Shown: piece after piece, positions 32,949-55,568 of the stretch
How the letters are laid out: each line of letters starts with the position of its first letter
Numbering within the stretch: position 1 is the stretch's first letter
Assembly (NCBI GenBank): GCA_030737835.1
Contig: CM060853.1
Span: 10,350,034 to 10,414,033, forward strand
Origin: Acorus gramineus
Lineage: Eukaryota; Streptophyta; Magnoliopsida; Acorales; Acoraceae
Direction of reading: 5' to 3'
DNA length: 64,000 bases
Translations under genes and position numbers: made by a program
The notes under the pieces: generated by a model
What the model was told of the DNA's origin: nothing
Database searches by the model: none
The model's input: the letters and a program-made list of their open reading frames with translations, nothing else

Positions 32949-35900
32949 ATGCAGCACGACGAGGTGACATGGCAGATCATCAGGCACAACCACTGCAGTT
33001 TCATGACCAAGTATTGTCTCTCCATTCATACACACAAATCCTAAAAAAGTTCCCCTTTTTGTTGTCGCTAACGTTTGTTGAATGTTGTGTTTGGGGTTCA
33101 CTTCAATGCCGTCTCAGGATCGTGACAGGGAATTTCTGCCGGAACCTGTACAACGTGACAGGGATCTGCAACCGGAGCTCTTGCCCACTCGCCAACAGCC
33201 GTTATGTCACCATCCGTGACCACGAAGGTACGTCAATTCGTCAAATCCAATGTTTTTGTTTTTTGTGTTTTGGGTTTTGATATTCATGTTTGAATTGACT
33301 GTTGCAGGGGTGTTTTATCTGTATATGAAAGCTATAGAGAGGGCTCACAAGCCGAATGAGCTGTGGGAGAGAGTCAAGCTCCCGAGGAACTATGAGAAGG
33401 CCCTTGAGCTCATCGATAAGCATCTGGTTTGAATTCTTATGTCATTCCCTGAGATTGGGTTTTTATGAGGGATTTGTGTTTCATGCTCTGTGGGTGATTT
33501 TTATGTGTTTTGGACTAATGACAGGAATTTTGGCCAAAGTTTCTCGTGCACAAAACCAAGCAGCGTCTCACCAAAATGACGCAATATCGGATACGCATGA
33601 GGAAACTGCAGTTGAAAGTGAGGTACAATCATGCTTGGTCAATGGGCTATGATTTGCGTGCTCATCGATTGTTGGGTTTTGATTCTCTGTTTATGTTATG
33701 GAACTTGTAGTTTTATCATTATCATTTGGGACAGGTAAGCTAAGTATTTGAATAGGAATTTGGATTGTGCAAGATTTTTTTATGGGTAAGAAAGTCATCT
33801 TTGTCTTATGGACGAAGAAAAAGTTGTTTGCCTATGTCTTCTGAGAAAAGGATGTGATAAGCCTGGAGCACCTTGGTTATGACTGTAAAATTTGTTGCAC
33901 TCTTTAGCTAGTATTGAGCTTATAGCCTTATATGGACTTCCATCAAGTATTGAGCATGTGCTGACTCCGGACACCTTGATTAAATATTGGGACTTGATGG
34001 AGGTGGCTCTTAAGTGCAAACCTACACACTCCTTGAGGAACTTTGGAAGTTTATTTCACTCGTTCAAGCCAATAAACTTCTTTTTCCAAATTTTTTTTTT
34101 TTTTTTTGTTTAAATTAACTGCTTGGGCATGTACATAGAAAATTAGAAACCACTTGGGCGGCTATTTCCTCAAATCTGAAAATTGGGTCACCACGATTTT
34201 GGAAGTGGATACTTCCGTTATGGGCAATCTATAGTTTGGGAGGTGACTCATTTGGTTTTTTGGGCGGTGGTCCCCCCTTCCTTGTCTCTCCTTGTTTCCG
34301 CTTCTATGCTTCGCTCCTTTTTTTTTTAATATATTTTTCAAAATTTGTCAGGAGATCTCTCATGTCCATTGTTCGGGGGGACATCTTTTTCCAATAAGAA
34401 GCTCCTAATTTATCTTTAAAAAAAAGAGCCAATAAACTGCTTCCCCATATTGTTATTTGTTGTTTCAATCACAGGACGACCCTTATTTGTTTCAGTGGTT
34501 TAATGTCAAAGGACTGGATTAGGATGGTTCTGTAGATTTTAGAAGTTGTTTGTAGTTTACTTATGGACTCTTTGTTCTCAGTTTGGATATTCTGCTAGTT
34601 AATAGGCACATAGAAAACCCTTTTTCAAAAAGTAAAAGTAAAAAAAAAAAAAGAAGAAGAACAGAAAAGAAAAGGAAAACATATATAATTGCAAAGGAAT
34701 TTGGGTAACGACTTTAAGATATCTGGCCTTGCTCATTTGTCCATATTCCTGGACAGCACCTTGAACAAGATCCCCTATGCTTTCTCATCTGCTTGCTAGT
34801 TAACCTTAATGCAAAAAACAAAGGGAACATAAAATAGAGAAACAGGAAGCCTTCTCAGGTATTAAGATAATCCCATTGAAACTAAGAAAGTTGGGGCCTC
34901 TCATTCATTTTCTGATGAAAGTAGTACAAGTAGAGCAATACCATTTACCAAAACCAAACACAGTTTATATTTTTTAGTTTGATTGGATGAATATTTTTCA
35001 GAGATCTGTTTTATGTTGGCATTAAAATATGTTTTGTTTTGGAAGTTCCATATCACATTGAAATTAAGAAAGTTGGAGGCTCTCATTCATTTTCTGATGA
35101 AAGTAGTATGAGAAGAACTTTGATGCTGCATATTTTCTCAGTAATCTTATTATTTGTCATTCATTTTGGCTATGCAGGGAAAAGATTGTGACAATGCCCA
35201 GGAAACAGACAAAGAGAGAAGCTAGAAGAGAAGAGAAGGCTGAAAGGGCTGCTGTTCTAGACAAGGTTTTGTTACTCGACTTTCTACTTTGTAAGGGAAA
35301 AAGTTGGTATATATTTTGAATCAGTTTTGACATTGCCAAATATTTTGCAGAGTATTGAACAAGAATTGTTGGAGCGCCTGAAGAAAGGGGTCTATGGAGA
35401 TATATACAATTATCCAGTTCAAGCATATGACAATGTTCTTAAAATGGAAGAAATGCAGGCTGCTAGTGAGGACGAAGAGGAGGTACAATTGTGGGATTTT
35501 ATTCTATGTGTGATGCTGCTTTCTGTTTATTAAAGGCATCCTTGGAATATGTTTTATTAATCTGTATAGGAACCTGAAGTGGAATATGTGGAAGGGTATG
35601 ATGAACTTGAAGAAGAAGAAGAAGATATGGAAGATTTTGGTGGTTTGGCAATTGATGAATCCCTGAGAAATGGTAAATATGCTTTAGATTATGTACTATT
35701 CTGGGTCTTTGGATTGGTATCATTATGTGTCATGTTGTTTTAAGTCTTTTAACCAAATAGAAGTGCATACATGTGACATATTAATCTAACTATTGTCTGT
35801 GTTTATATTAGATGGTTCGGATGGAGAAGATGAAGAAATTGAGGCTTTTAGTCAAAAGAAGTTGAAGAGACGACAAAGTGGATCAGTATCTGATCAAGAA

Positions 35901-36342
35901 AACTTAAAGGAGAACAGCAAGTTGAAAAAGAAGGGAAGAGTAATCATTGAGGTAAATCTTCTGTTAATTTTCCTATATGAAATGAATATTTTGTATACTT
36001 CTTCCTGAACAATTGAGAGCTCTTTCCTCTGAACTTAGTGATAATTCATGAGTAATAATCCATTATCTTGTGCCTTTTTACATATACATCACCCAGAACC
36101 GGTGGCCAAACTGATGACTTCATGTTTACATAACAAAGCATCTATGCCAAATCTTAAACCCTAAACCCGAAACTCTGAAAACAACCAAATTGTAAACTTG
36201 TTTTTCTTTGAAAATGTATTATTCAAAACAATACTATAATAGGTGATGCCAATCGGAGTAACATAATTGATGCATTCTTCTGTTTGATGGGCAGGTTGAG
36301 CATGATGATGATACAGATCAGAGACAAACGGCAGTCCGGTGA
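32949..36342 (+). CDS. MAK16: MAK16 homolog, 60S ribosome biogenesis factor
   Basis: Nine coding exons: 32949-33010, 33118-33227, 33308-33426, 33525-33622, 35178-35265, 35351-35482, 35570-35672, 35812-35951 and 36295-36342. All introns are GT..AG and the joined frame is 900 nt, 299 aa plus TGA, close to the ~300 aa of yeast and human Mak16. Residues 1-115 form the L28e-like N-terminal domain with [39 protein letters not shown] and four conserved Cys (16, 28, 38, 43). Then come [17 protein letters not shown], a Lys/Arg/Glu-rich stretch ([14 protein letters not shown]), [18 protein letters not shown] and an acidic tail with basic KKLKRR and KLKKKGR patches. Mak16 acts in the nucleolus on early pre-60S particles. 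The frame is intact, so it is probably functional. Confidence 0.95.
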
Positions 36343-36680
36343 GCTCTAAGAAAGAAAGAAAGAGAAAAATCTGATTCCGGTAACACTCCAAGTTATGCTT
36401 GTTTAATATAATCATGTAACATCTTCTCGTCGGATCGTTTAATATAATCATGAATACGTTTTGATCCCCACTTATGTTTGGGTGAATTTTGACTGATTAG
36501 GGCCAGATATGATGCTTATGGTTAGCATCTGTATTGGCGTAGCTTGTGTCCCTTGGGGCTTTGTATCAGTGATTGGATTATTTCATAAAATATTTTTCCT
36601 TTTCTTTTCTTTCATAAAAAGTCATTTTATCATGGCTCATACATCCTTGAGGCGTCAGACTGGATGTTCTATATTTTTTA
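36343..36680 (+). other. MAK16 3' flank
   Basis: AT-rich sequence after the MAK16 stop with AATATAATCATG-type words. Likely 3' UTR, but no single poly(A) signal can be chosen. It ends at the Mutator-like element. Confidence 0.5.
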
Positions 36681-36798
36681 GGGTAATTAACACGTTTACC
36701 CCCATAAATTGAATATTTGCAAAAACTAGCCCCGCCATCCGAATATTTACAAAAACCAACCCCGTTCCTTGAGGTGTCAGGATGTTTTATATTTTTTA

Positions 36799-36963
36799 GG
36801 GTAATTAACACTTTTAGCCCTCATAAATTAAATATTTATAAAAATAACCTCGCCACCCGAATATTTACAAAAACTAGCCCTGTTGAAACTTTGTACTGGT
36901 CCAGTGTTTCAACCCCATGAGTGGGGATTTACACTGAAAATGGATTATATATATACCGTCTCC
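36799..36963 (+). repeat. Left TIR of the MULE
   Basis: Matches the reverse complement of the right end through AAATATTTAC, GCCCTGTT, TTTGTACTGG and CCGTCTCC. A ~118-bp duplicate of the outermost part, including flanking CCTTGAGG(T/C)GTCAG and TATTTTTTA, precedes it at 36640-36798. Confidence 0.8.
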
Positions 36964-37373
36964 AGGAAATAGTATATATATATATATAATCCGTCTCTTA
37001 GAGACGGATTATGTACCGTTTTCAGTGTAAATCTTTTTTTTTTTTTTTGTACAAATTGTTAGTTCTCACCTGCATGAAAATTCTTGCTTGAACATAAAAT
37101 AACTTTTTGAAAATAAAACATAAGTTCCATTACAATCATTTGACTTCTATTTCTAAACACAAATGAAAATGCATAAATATAATAAATATGTCTTACGTCC
37201 CATAAATACAATCATCTAAATATTTTCATAAATCCTTTTCTTTTTAGCTTTTCTCAGAGCATGGGGTGTTGATGAAGAGGGTACGTTAGTTGTTGTGGAT
37301 GGCACACCTGATTGTGGCAGAGTGGTAGAAGTACACCAAATCCTGCGTGATCCACAAATATATGTCTAGAGTG

Positions 37374-39389
37374 TCATCTCTGGATCTTGATCTGAAACTG
37401 AGGTTGGTTGTTGTGGCTGCTCATCGATTTCTGCCTCGAGTCGTACATCACTGAAGAGCTCATCAATTGTAAATTCAATGTGAGCGAAACTTTATCTACC
37501 ACATCCTCAGAATCATCAGCATCTGTAGACGCACTGGATGTACTTGAAGGTTGTCCCTTACCTTTCATCATCTCTTCTGTATAGTCACGTGTCACAGCAA
37601 TTATACGACCCTACTCATCGCAGTTGGGTATAATATCAACCCCCTTTCAAGTACCTCATTAATGTTATGTGTAACTCCCTCATGTTAACAAAAGTTTTCA
37701 TATGATAAGTTATAAAATCATTTTTCACTTTTTAAAAATGTAACACGCATTTAAAATTCTTATCGAATGTTGTGCGACGTAGCTTGGATAGTACTGTGGG
37801 GGTGGTGGAGGTGTGATATGTCTGACTGTTCTCTCCCAGTACTATTTCATATATCTCCTCGAACTCCGGGTATGAGAGAATTGATGGATGTGATCCAAGC
37901 GTTGGTCCCAATGCTCGATATAAGTCTGGTAAAAAATTATCCAATTGATATCTTGTTCACCTCGTCTATTTACCCGGTTGATGGCCTCTACATCAGATGA
38001 AATGTTTTGATGCCATCCAAATTTACGTATGACTCGATCTGGCACGTGCATCTCCACGATATCAAAGCAAATGGGTGGGACATTAGTCGTCCACAACTCC
38101 ATATGATCCATACATGCAGGTGGTAGTGTCTCATATGTCACAACATAAGGCTGCCATATAACCTACTAAAAGTTAAATTTATAATTAGTATCACAATCAA
38201 TATAGAATATATCATGTGTGAAATATAATAATAATTGTATAGTCAGCTGATAGTCCAGTTGTGTCCTATAGTATATTAAAACACGTGAATTTTTATTAAA
38301 TCTCTGAGTCACCTTTCACCTGAAATAAGGAATTTAATGAAATATGATCTTCCATGAATTGACAAAAGAAGATGAAAATATAAACATTACTTTACTCCCA
38401 AAGGTCGATCTCCAAGAACAAAATCCAGATCATGTAAGTCCGGTCGTCTCACGTGTAATCTCTCCCAGGACCATAGCTGCGTCAGAAAAAAATCAGAAGT
38501 AACACAGATAAAAATAAAAAGCAGCATGTAATGAAGGAAAATTGGGGTTTTCATATTACCTGTAGCAGATAATAAAAACCATGAGATCCTGCCGACATCC
38601 TCTCTTCAAGCACACCACCCTGTACAATGCTCTATACAAGTGGGTCAAAATAGCTGCACCCCAGGAATATCGGCCAGTATCCTCAAAATCTCTGAGTAAA
38701 TAAAGGTAGAAGGCATGTATCTTATTTCCTGTGCCATGAGCGAAGATGGTTGATCCGAGCATAAATAAGATATATGCACGTGCATACTGCTAGAGGATAT
38801 CGTCGTCCAATTCAACATCTGGTACGATGCTGAAGGTTTCTTTAAGCCACGAGAGAAAAATTCTTCCACCCTTGATCTTATCTGCAGGGGGCCAACACCT
38901 AACAGCTCCTCACAAACGCTGGCCCAATCATCGCAGTCTGTGATACCGGTAACGGGCTTGCCATCAATGGGAAGTCTAGTCAAAACAGCAACATCCTAAA
39001 GTGTGATAGTCATCTCATCATGTCACAGATGAAATGTGTTGGTTTCTGGTCTCCATCTCTCAGTCAGTGCTTGTAGTAGTCGATGATATAACCTGGTATA
39101 TCTCATCTGTGTCAAATATTACAACCCTGATGCCCTCACGTATGGCTCGATGCGTGGATCCATGACCCAGTGATGCAGTGCCACCATGTGGATCGTGAAC
39201 TTGGAGGAGTCGGTCTGTTTGAGGAATTTATTTATTCATTAAATAAAATAATTCATATATGAATAATAACATTAGAGAAAAACACATTATTTTTCATATC
39301 TTGTCCTGAAATCCATGATGTGACCTATGAGATCCCTCAAAATACAGCAAATCATCAACGACGGGTCCATGCCACTCACGTATGTCCAT
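37374..39389 (-). pseudogene. Plant mobile domain (PMD, MAIN-like) gene within the MULE
   Basis: Minus strand from the ATG at 39389: MDIREWHGPVVDDLLYFEGS, HHGFQDK, then after a probable intron LLQALTERWRPETNTFHL, HDEMTITL, DVAVLTRLPIDGKPVTG, a CEELLGV motif, YMLGSTIFAHGTG, YLYLLRDFEDTGRYSWGAAI, WSWERLHVRRPDL and PPICFDIVEMHVPDRVIRKF. These are successive hallmarks of the PMD (aminotransferase-like, MAIN/MAIL1) family. A Ser-rich tail (37595-37374) may be the C-terminus. Stops after FHL and TITL (the latter CAG to TAG) and frame changes show decay. PMDs occur both in host MAIN proteins and in transposons; here the TIRs and target duplication show the TE form. Confidence 0.8.
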
Positions 39390-39440
39390 CACCTGTAATT
39401 TGAACACAAATGAATGTATACTCAAACAATTGAACATTCA

Positions 39441-40866
39441 TCAAAATATCATAATCATATTTAACATTTTTTTACCAGCATTTGTATTTCTACGTGGACA
39501 TTTATTTTTTCTGTGGCCTTTTTCATGACATATTGAACATGTATATCTCAGACTTGGATCCCTAGAGTCCATATGCATACGTCGGCGAGTTGATACAGGG
39601 CGCCCCGCTTGTCTCCTAACATTCGGTGGGATGAAGATAGGATCGTTTTCTGTAGGAATTGGCCAACGACTTTTATCATCAACGGAGTGGAATCGGGGTT
39701 CATAAGTGTGTCTATATGACTCTGAGGAAAGCCAATGTGACACATATCTCCCAGGACTAATACGAGCATACCCGCAAGCCGCTATGACATGTGCACATGG
39801 ATAGGGAAACAACTTTGGAACATGACATTGACAATCTACATGGTCAGAAAACAATAAGACAGTGTACATAACCGCATTCTTATATTGGACATTGAATTCT
39901 GACCTATCAAGCCTTCTTACTAACATCGCCCTTGCATCATGTGCAGTTCTCTCCGAACGTTGCTGCATAGATGACACATGTTCACCTGACATGCTCTCGG
40001 CTGACTCACGTCTCATATAAAAATACTCTGACACCCGTATGAATGTCTGTTGTAATATGACAGTGGCTGACAATCCTCATACACATTTTAAGACATTGTT
40101 CATGCTTTCTGCTCTATTAGTGGTCATCGTGCCATGACGACGACCATCGTCATAACAAAGGGCCCATGTTTGTGGAGGGCTTGATCAAGCCATGAGTGAG
40201 CTTGCGGGGAGGCACTAAGAATCTTTCGCATTTCATCAGTAAATTGTTTATACAACCAACAAAAAAGAACAAGTTCCAAAGCAAGAAGGTTCAACTGCTT
40301 CTGTTCTCATATTCAACTATAGTAAAGGTTATCGGAAGCAAACCATTTTCTGCATCGCAAGCAGTGGCTATCAGGAGATTTCATTTATATTTTCCATATA
40401 AATGTGTTCCATCGATGCAAACCAATGGACGACAATGTTTGAAAACCTTTAAGGCTGGTCCAAATGCCCAATAAACACATTCAAATTGTCGGATCGGTCT
40501 GCCCATGTTATTCTCTTGTATGACAGAGCTTTCGAAGATCACATTTGTTCCTAGGTTAGACCTACTCAGGACATCAACATATAGAGGCAATTCAGCATAT
40601 GACTTCTCTCAATTTTTAAGTATCATCTCCATAGCCTTCTATTTGACATGGTGTGCCTTTGAATATGAAATTGTGTAGTGATGATCAGCATGTATCCTAT
40701 CCATTATCTTAGTAGGATAGAAATTCAAATTATGATGAATCGTCGGCATAATTAGCTGTGAGACATAATCAAAACTAAATTGTCTGTGTTTTGAACTGAG
40801 TAGAGGATCCAAGCATGTATCAGGAATTCTCAGTGTGGAAATCTTGAACATTTCTGAAATTAACAT
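39441..40866 (-). pseudogene. MULE transposase with SWIM and CCHC zinc fingers, internally deleted
   Basis: Minus strand: LDPLLSSKHRQFSFDYVSQL, then HHYTISYSKAHHVK, ELPLYVDVLSRSN, FECVYWAFGPALKVFKHCRP and CIDGTHLYGKYK (first catalytic Asp), then LLIATACDAENGLLPITF. The sequence jumps to DEMRKILSASPQAHSWLD and DDGRRHGTMTTNRAESMN, so about 100 residues that should hold the second Asp (ISDRH-type motif) and third acid are missing. The last frame (40073-39441) has the SWIM finger CQCHVPKLFPYPCAHVIAAC and a CCHC knuckle CSICHEKGHRKNKCP. Stops after YGKYK and elsewhere confirm inactivity. Confidence 0.85.
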
Positions 40867-41178
40867 TTAATTTAACAAAACATCACAAATTCAACACGTC
40901 AATAATAAAAAAAAAAAAAGAACACAAAAAATTTATTAATAAAATCAAAACAATTAATAAATAAATAAATTCAAGAAATTGTTTAAGGTTTTGATGTTTA
41001 CCTTTGGATTAAAAATGGTTGAAAGAAATTGATTGAAATGTATATGAACTGTTTGGGGGGGGGGGGGTGAGTTTCGGATAGGGTGGGTGGAAATGGGCTT
41101 TTGAGGGAGAAAAAGGGGGGTGAAAAGGGGGTTTCTAGGGTTTCTTTGTGGGGGCCGGGTATATAAAAGACGCGCTCA

Positions 41179-41370
41179 GGAGACGGTATATATATATAAT
41201 CCGTCTCCTGTGTAAATTTCCACTGATGGGGTCAAAACATTGGAGACGGATTATATATATAACCCGTCTCCAGTACAAAATTTTAACGGGGCTAATTTTT
41301 ACAAATATTCAGGTGATGGGACTATTTTTGTAAATATTCAATTTATGGGGGCTAAAAATGCTAATTATCC
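41179..41370 (-). repeat. Right TIR of the MULE, with GGAGACGG hairpins
   Basis: Contains two hairpins built from GGAGACGG and CCGTCTCC around an AT core (41179-41208 and about 41243-41272). The left end has related ones (for example 36984-37013). The right TIR carries about 30 bp more than the left because of one extra hairpin unit. Confidence 0.75.
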
Positions 41371-41379
41371 TATTTTTTA

Positions 41380-43329
41380 TAGTGCACTTGGAGGGAGTCT
41401 AAAACCTCTGTAGATTGAATAATGTTCTCATCATTCTTATTCATAAGGCATTTGCATTCATTTAAAGGTATATATGAATCCATGTACTGAAAAAAAGTAG
41501 GACTAAAAATAAGATTGATTTTATCAATAAGACTCTTTCAGATTTATTAATGTAAACTTCCGGCCCTTTTTTGGTTACTTTTGATTTATCCCATATAGAT
41601 GGGTACATATAATTTCTGTTTGTTTACATTTTTCTATCATGTCTTTAAAGCTTAGTTAAAGCTTATGCTAGGTAATGCTAATATGGTACGTATTAAAGTT
41701 TATCCGTGCAAAATAAACAAGTTTTTCACTATAAAATCCCGTGAACAAAACATTTTGCCATGGTTGAATACATAATAGGACTTATTATTCAGGTATAAGT
41801 GCGTATAAATAAGGATAAAGTGATTTAGTGTTTGATTGTCTTTGAATTATTCATGTTAGAAAACATAATAATTTTTTTTTTTTGTTTGTTTAAATTGTGG
41901 ATAAGGATTTATAAAATGTGAAAAAATAATGATAGTTGATTTAACATGTGATTTATTAGAGGTGATGACGGTTGATTTGACAATGGACCCATATATTCTT
42001 TTAGTGGAATAAACTAAAATAACTTTAATTCTAAAAAAGTTAGTTGGAATCCATGTATCATTTTTTACCAGTTTATTCTAGCATAGTTTATCTTTGGGTA
42101 TTTCCTGCATCTAAACAACAAAAAAACACATATTATGCTTTATTCTCATTCTCTAAGCTATTCTATATCCAAATGGGGGCTTAAAGTTTTCATATTTGTA
42201 TGCTTTTATAAAACTTACACATGTACATTTATGAAAAATGGGATCCCAATTTTATCAATGTTTGTCAGTCTTTAATAAGTGTCTAACACTTGTTAAATTG
42301 ACACAAAATTTTACTTGTTAAACATGTAAGATAACATATAAAGACTGAAAAAAATGATGGGATCCAATACTAACAAGAATGATCTATCTTCATTTATAAG
42401 TGTTGTTACACAACTTAATTTTTAAACTGTGTACAATCTTATATTTTCAACAAAATATATATCTCTTTAATAGAAACACGCATGTAATTTTTTACTTCTT
42501 TTATAAATGAAATCGTAGAATTTATCGGTGTGTGTATATTATTTTTATAAAAACAAACATTCCTTTCGTTACATAAAATATACACCCTTAAAAAGTAAAA
42601 CATGAGAAGAATGCATGTGGAGATTCGGTGAAACTATCTCAAAAAGCTTTTATACATTCATACAACGATCACTTCATTATTATTAAAAAAATGGAATGGA
42701 CATCTCTTTTATCTGTTTAGTTGGGTAGAAATTTTTTGTTTTTTTACACATTAAAAGCGAAACCGATTTTTCAACCAAACTCGTATCCAAAAGCTTCCAA
42801 AATCTCATTTCTTTCAAAGTAAAAGATACTTTCCAAACTCATTTCCAATTTCCAAAAATGCCCTTGAACTCATAGCACACCTCAGAAAGTCCAGTGGTTT
42901 TCTTAACAAATCCCATTTACATTATTTCCTCAACTGTAGATCTTTTACATAGCAGCAAAACACATACCCTACTGATACATTAGAACACACATTTTGGAAC
43001 TGCCAAACATATGGCTGACACCAGTTCTTCAGTTCCCTTGGAAGAATCTGATCTCCCAAAAAAAAAAAAAATTATACCATGACCATTTCATCATAAATCA
43101 ATATGTTACAACAATATAATCCTGCGCCTACCCAACCCATTCTGATGAGGTGAAGCGCCAAAGACAGATTTGATGAATCTGTAAGGCGTGCTGATGCCGA
43201 TTTGGAGAAGAGACTTGCTTCTTTTACATCCTTGACGAGGTTTGCATCCACCAATAGTTTCAACAGTTTTTAATATTCAGATAAAGTGGTTTTGCCGCTC
43301 TCTGGATAAGTAGTTAACATATGCGACCT
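41380..43329. other. AT-rich intergenic DNA downstream of the GDH-like gene
   Basis: No coding region recognised. Its right end should contain the 3' UTR of the minus-strand GDH-like gene. No TE termini were identified. Confidence 0.5.
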
Positions 43330-53325
<9,996 letters not shown>

Positions 53326-54010
53326 CGTTATAGACCTCCCTGATATCAGCATTCACTCTAGGAAGTTTTCTGCCATATTCATCTTCAATATCCAATTCAA
53401 ATAAGAATCTAACTTAATCTAAATACAACAAATTTCGCAATTTTTGTAACATGTTTGACCAACTTGTATCAGCTCTTTCAAGTCAAAACTCATCCTGCCA
53501 ATCCAAACCCAAATCTTCAAATACATGGTTTTTACTCCAAGGAGGATTGACCCAATTGAAAACCTGATAAACTAAATCAATCCCAGTTGATGTATCAAAT
53601 CAAATCAAATTCATAGAAACGCCACTGCTGCACTTCGGAAACAAATAAACAGTATATCAAAATTTTACTCCAAACAGCCACAAAATCCCTTTTAGAGTCC
53701 ACTCCTCCATCACTTCACCACCAAAACCTCAACCCCTTCACAGACCCAACACAGAATCCGAACTCGAACAGCAGAAATCAAAGATACCCACTACTCAAAA
53801 TCCAAACTTTTCCGAACCCAGATATTCTAAGCTGAAATCAAACAATCAGAGAGGGGAAAAATCGAGAAAAAAATAAGATTTTGAAGGATACCCATCAATC
53901 AAAACATCCAAACAAGTCAAAAAGAGAGAGGCTTTACAAGACATACCCCAGAGAGAGAGAGAGAGAGAAACCCAAGTCACAGTTTTTCGTCTGTTGTTGA
54001 TGGAGAGAAG
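53326..54010 (-). promoter_or_regulatory. 5' UTR and probable leader intron of the GDH-like gene
   Basis: A (CT)n run on the minus strand (53947-53970) precedes a GGGGTATGTC donor-like site, and GATATCAG just before the ATG is acceptor-like, suggesting a leader intron of about 0.6 kb. No TATA box is obvious, as in many housekeeping genes. Sequence-only prediction. Confidence 0.4.
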
Positions 54011-54490
54011 TCTCAAAATGAGATTTTTTTTCTTTTGTGTCCGAAACCACCTTTTCTACAAATCTATTCTACAAATCTATTTCACTTCACTGTCGGGATG
54101 AAATTAAAAATAATAATTAATAAATATTAATCATTAGTGAAAGTTTTTGTTTTTAAAAAAAAAATTCTATTGGCGAGGACAACTTTGGTAAAGTTGTGGT
54201 CGCGGATCTTTTGTTTTTGACCTCACATGATCACATAACACCATGCCATTCACCGTGTTCACATGTTTCTGTTAAGTTGCTCCGCGAGTGACGTTTACAG
54301 AGGCTTTTTTCTTCTTTTTTTTCCTTTTTTTTTTTTTATATTTACCTCAATATCATTGATACAAAAAGGAGCACTCACACATTATTTGTAGGCAATTTTT
54401 GTCTAACAATCTCGCTTATAGTATTTTTAGTCATGTGCCCTCACTCATGTAAATAAAATATATATATATATATATCTTATTAAATTTTTA
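54011..54490. other. AT-rich upstream region of the GDH-like gene
   Basis: Poly-T and TA runs. No gene recognised. Confidence 0.4.
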
Positions 54491-55568
54491 GATTAAATGC
54501 ATATAACTCTTTGAAAGTTAGTGTATATCTAAAAAAATTCCTTCATTTTTATGAATATCCATATAAACCATGCAAAGTTGATATGGTTAAGCATTTAGCC
54601 CTCTGGTTAACTTTTCATTAAAAAAAAAAAGAATAGTTCAATAATATTCCATCGACTGTTAAATTACATATTCATATAACCCCTTGATTTATTCCATAAA
54701 TCCAAAAAGACTTAAATTTATAACAAAAATTCTCATGTTTTTGAAATTTTTAAAATATTCATATAACTCCATGATTTGTTTCATGAATCTAAAAGGACTC
54801 ACTTTCTGATTTCACATATTTATATAACCCCCTACTTTATACAAAAAATACAAAAAGACTCATTCTTGTTCTTCCCAATGGTCATTTTGTAACAGTTGCC
54901 ATGGTTGGTAATATAAACCTCATTTGATCTTCCTTTTCTTCCACTGATTTATATAAACTGATCTTCTTTTTCTTCTTCTTCTTGCCATGGTCGGGAAGGT
55001 AGATCTAGCGATGTTGAAGGCGTTTTTCGAGGATGTGGTGAAGGGAGGAGGAGATGAGGCGGCGGAGGCAGGGCTCATGGAGGAAAGGGTGGTCGTTGGA
55101 GTGAACAAGAGTTTTAAAAGACCAACTTATTTGGGGGGGGGGGGGTGTTTGCAGGCTTATTTGCGGCGAACAAATAATCGATCGTAAATGCAACTATTTA
55201 CGATATATCTATGACGGTCAACCATGTCTTTACTGTAAAAAAAGATCGAGAGAGATTGGATGGGGACAGGATTGGTGACAGGCTAGGGTTTTCGATTTGG
55301 TGATGATAGAGAGAGAGATTGATGAGGACGACAACTAGGTTTCAATTTGGGAGAGAAAGAAGAAAAAGTTATTTTAGGTTAAAGTGGGGGAGGGGTGTAT
55401 TGGTCTTTTTATTACATTGGGTTAACTTAACCACTATAGTTACTTTAAAGATAACGGTAGAGGGATATTTATAATAATCGACAACTTTGAAGGGGTTATA
55501 TGGATATTCGTGAAAATAAGGATTATTTTTATATATGCTAACTTTCAAGGGGTTGTATGCATTTAACC
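54491..55568 (+). mobile_element. Small TIR element around a GC-rich exon-like ORF (Pack-MULE candidate)
   Basis: The left arm 54491-54612 (ATTAAATGCATATAAC ... GAATATCCATATAAACC) matches the reverse complement of 55431-55568 (GTTAAATGCATACAACC ... GAATATCCATATAACCCC) over at least 88 bp with moderate divergence. Inside lies a GC-rich ORF (54987-55187) beginning MVGKVDLAMLKAFFEDVVKG, clearly unlike the AT-rich arms, then a G-homopolymer. A transduplicated gene fragment inside TIRs would be a Pack-MULE. The parent gene was not recognised and the flanks give only an inexact 9-bp match. Confidence 0.5.

Larger units (their letters stand above)
36681..41370 (-). mobile_element. Mutator-like element (MULE) carrying transposase and PMD genes
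   Basis: Left end GGGTAATTAACAC (outer copy 36681, inner copy 36799) and right end, read inverted, GGATAATTAGCATTTTTAGCC at 41370. The TIRs are about 165-190 bp. TATTTTTTA directly flanks both the left copies (36672-36680 and 36790-36798) and the right end (41371-41379), a 9-bp duplication as expected for Mutator-like elements. Both genes are on the minus strand: MULE transposase with SWIM and CCHC fingers, then a plant mobile domain gene. Coding frames contain stops and a large transposase deletion, so the copy is non-autonomous. It lies between MAK16 and the GDH-like gene. Confidence 0.85.

Noticed and set aside
54987-55187. 66-codon ORF as an independent host gene
   Set aside because: It lies inside a TIR-flanked element, ends beyond a G-homopolymer and matches no family I recognise; recorded as possible captured exon.
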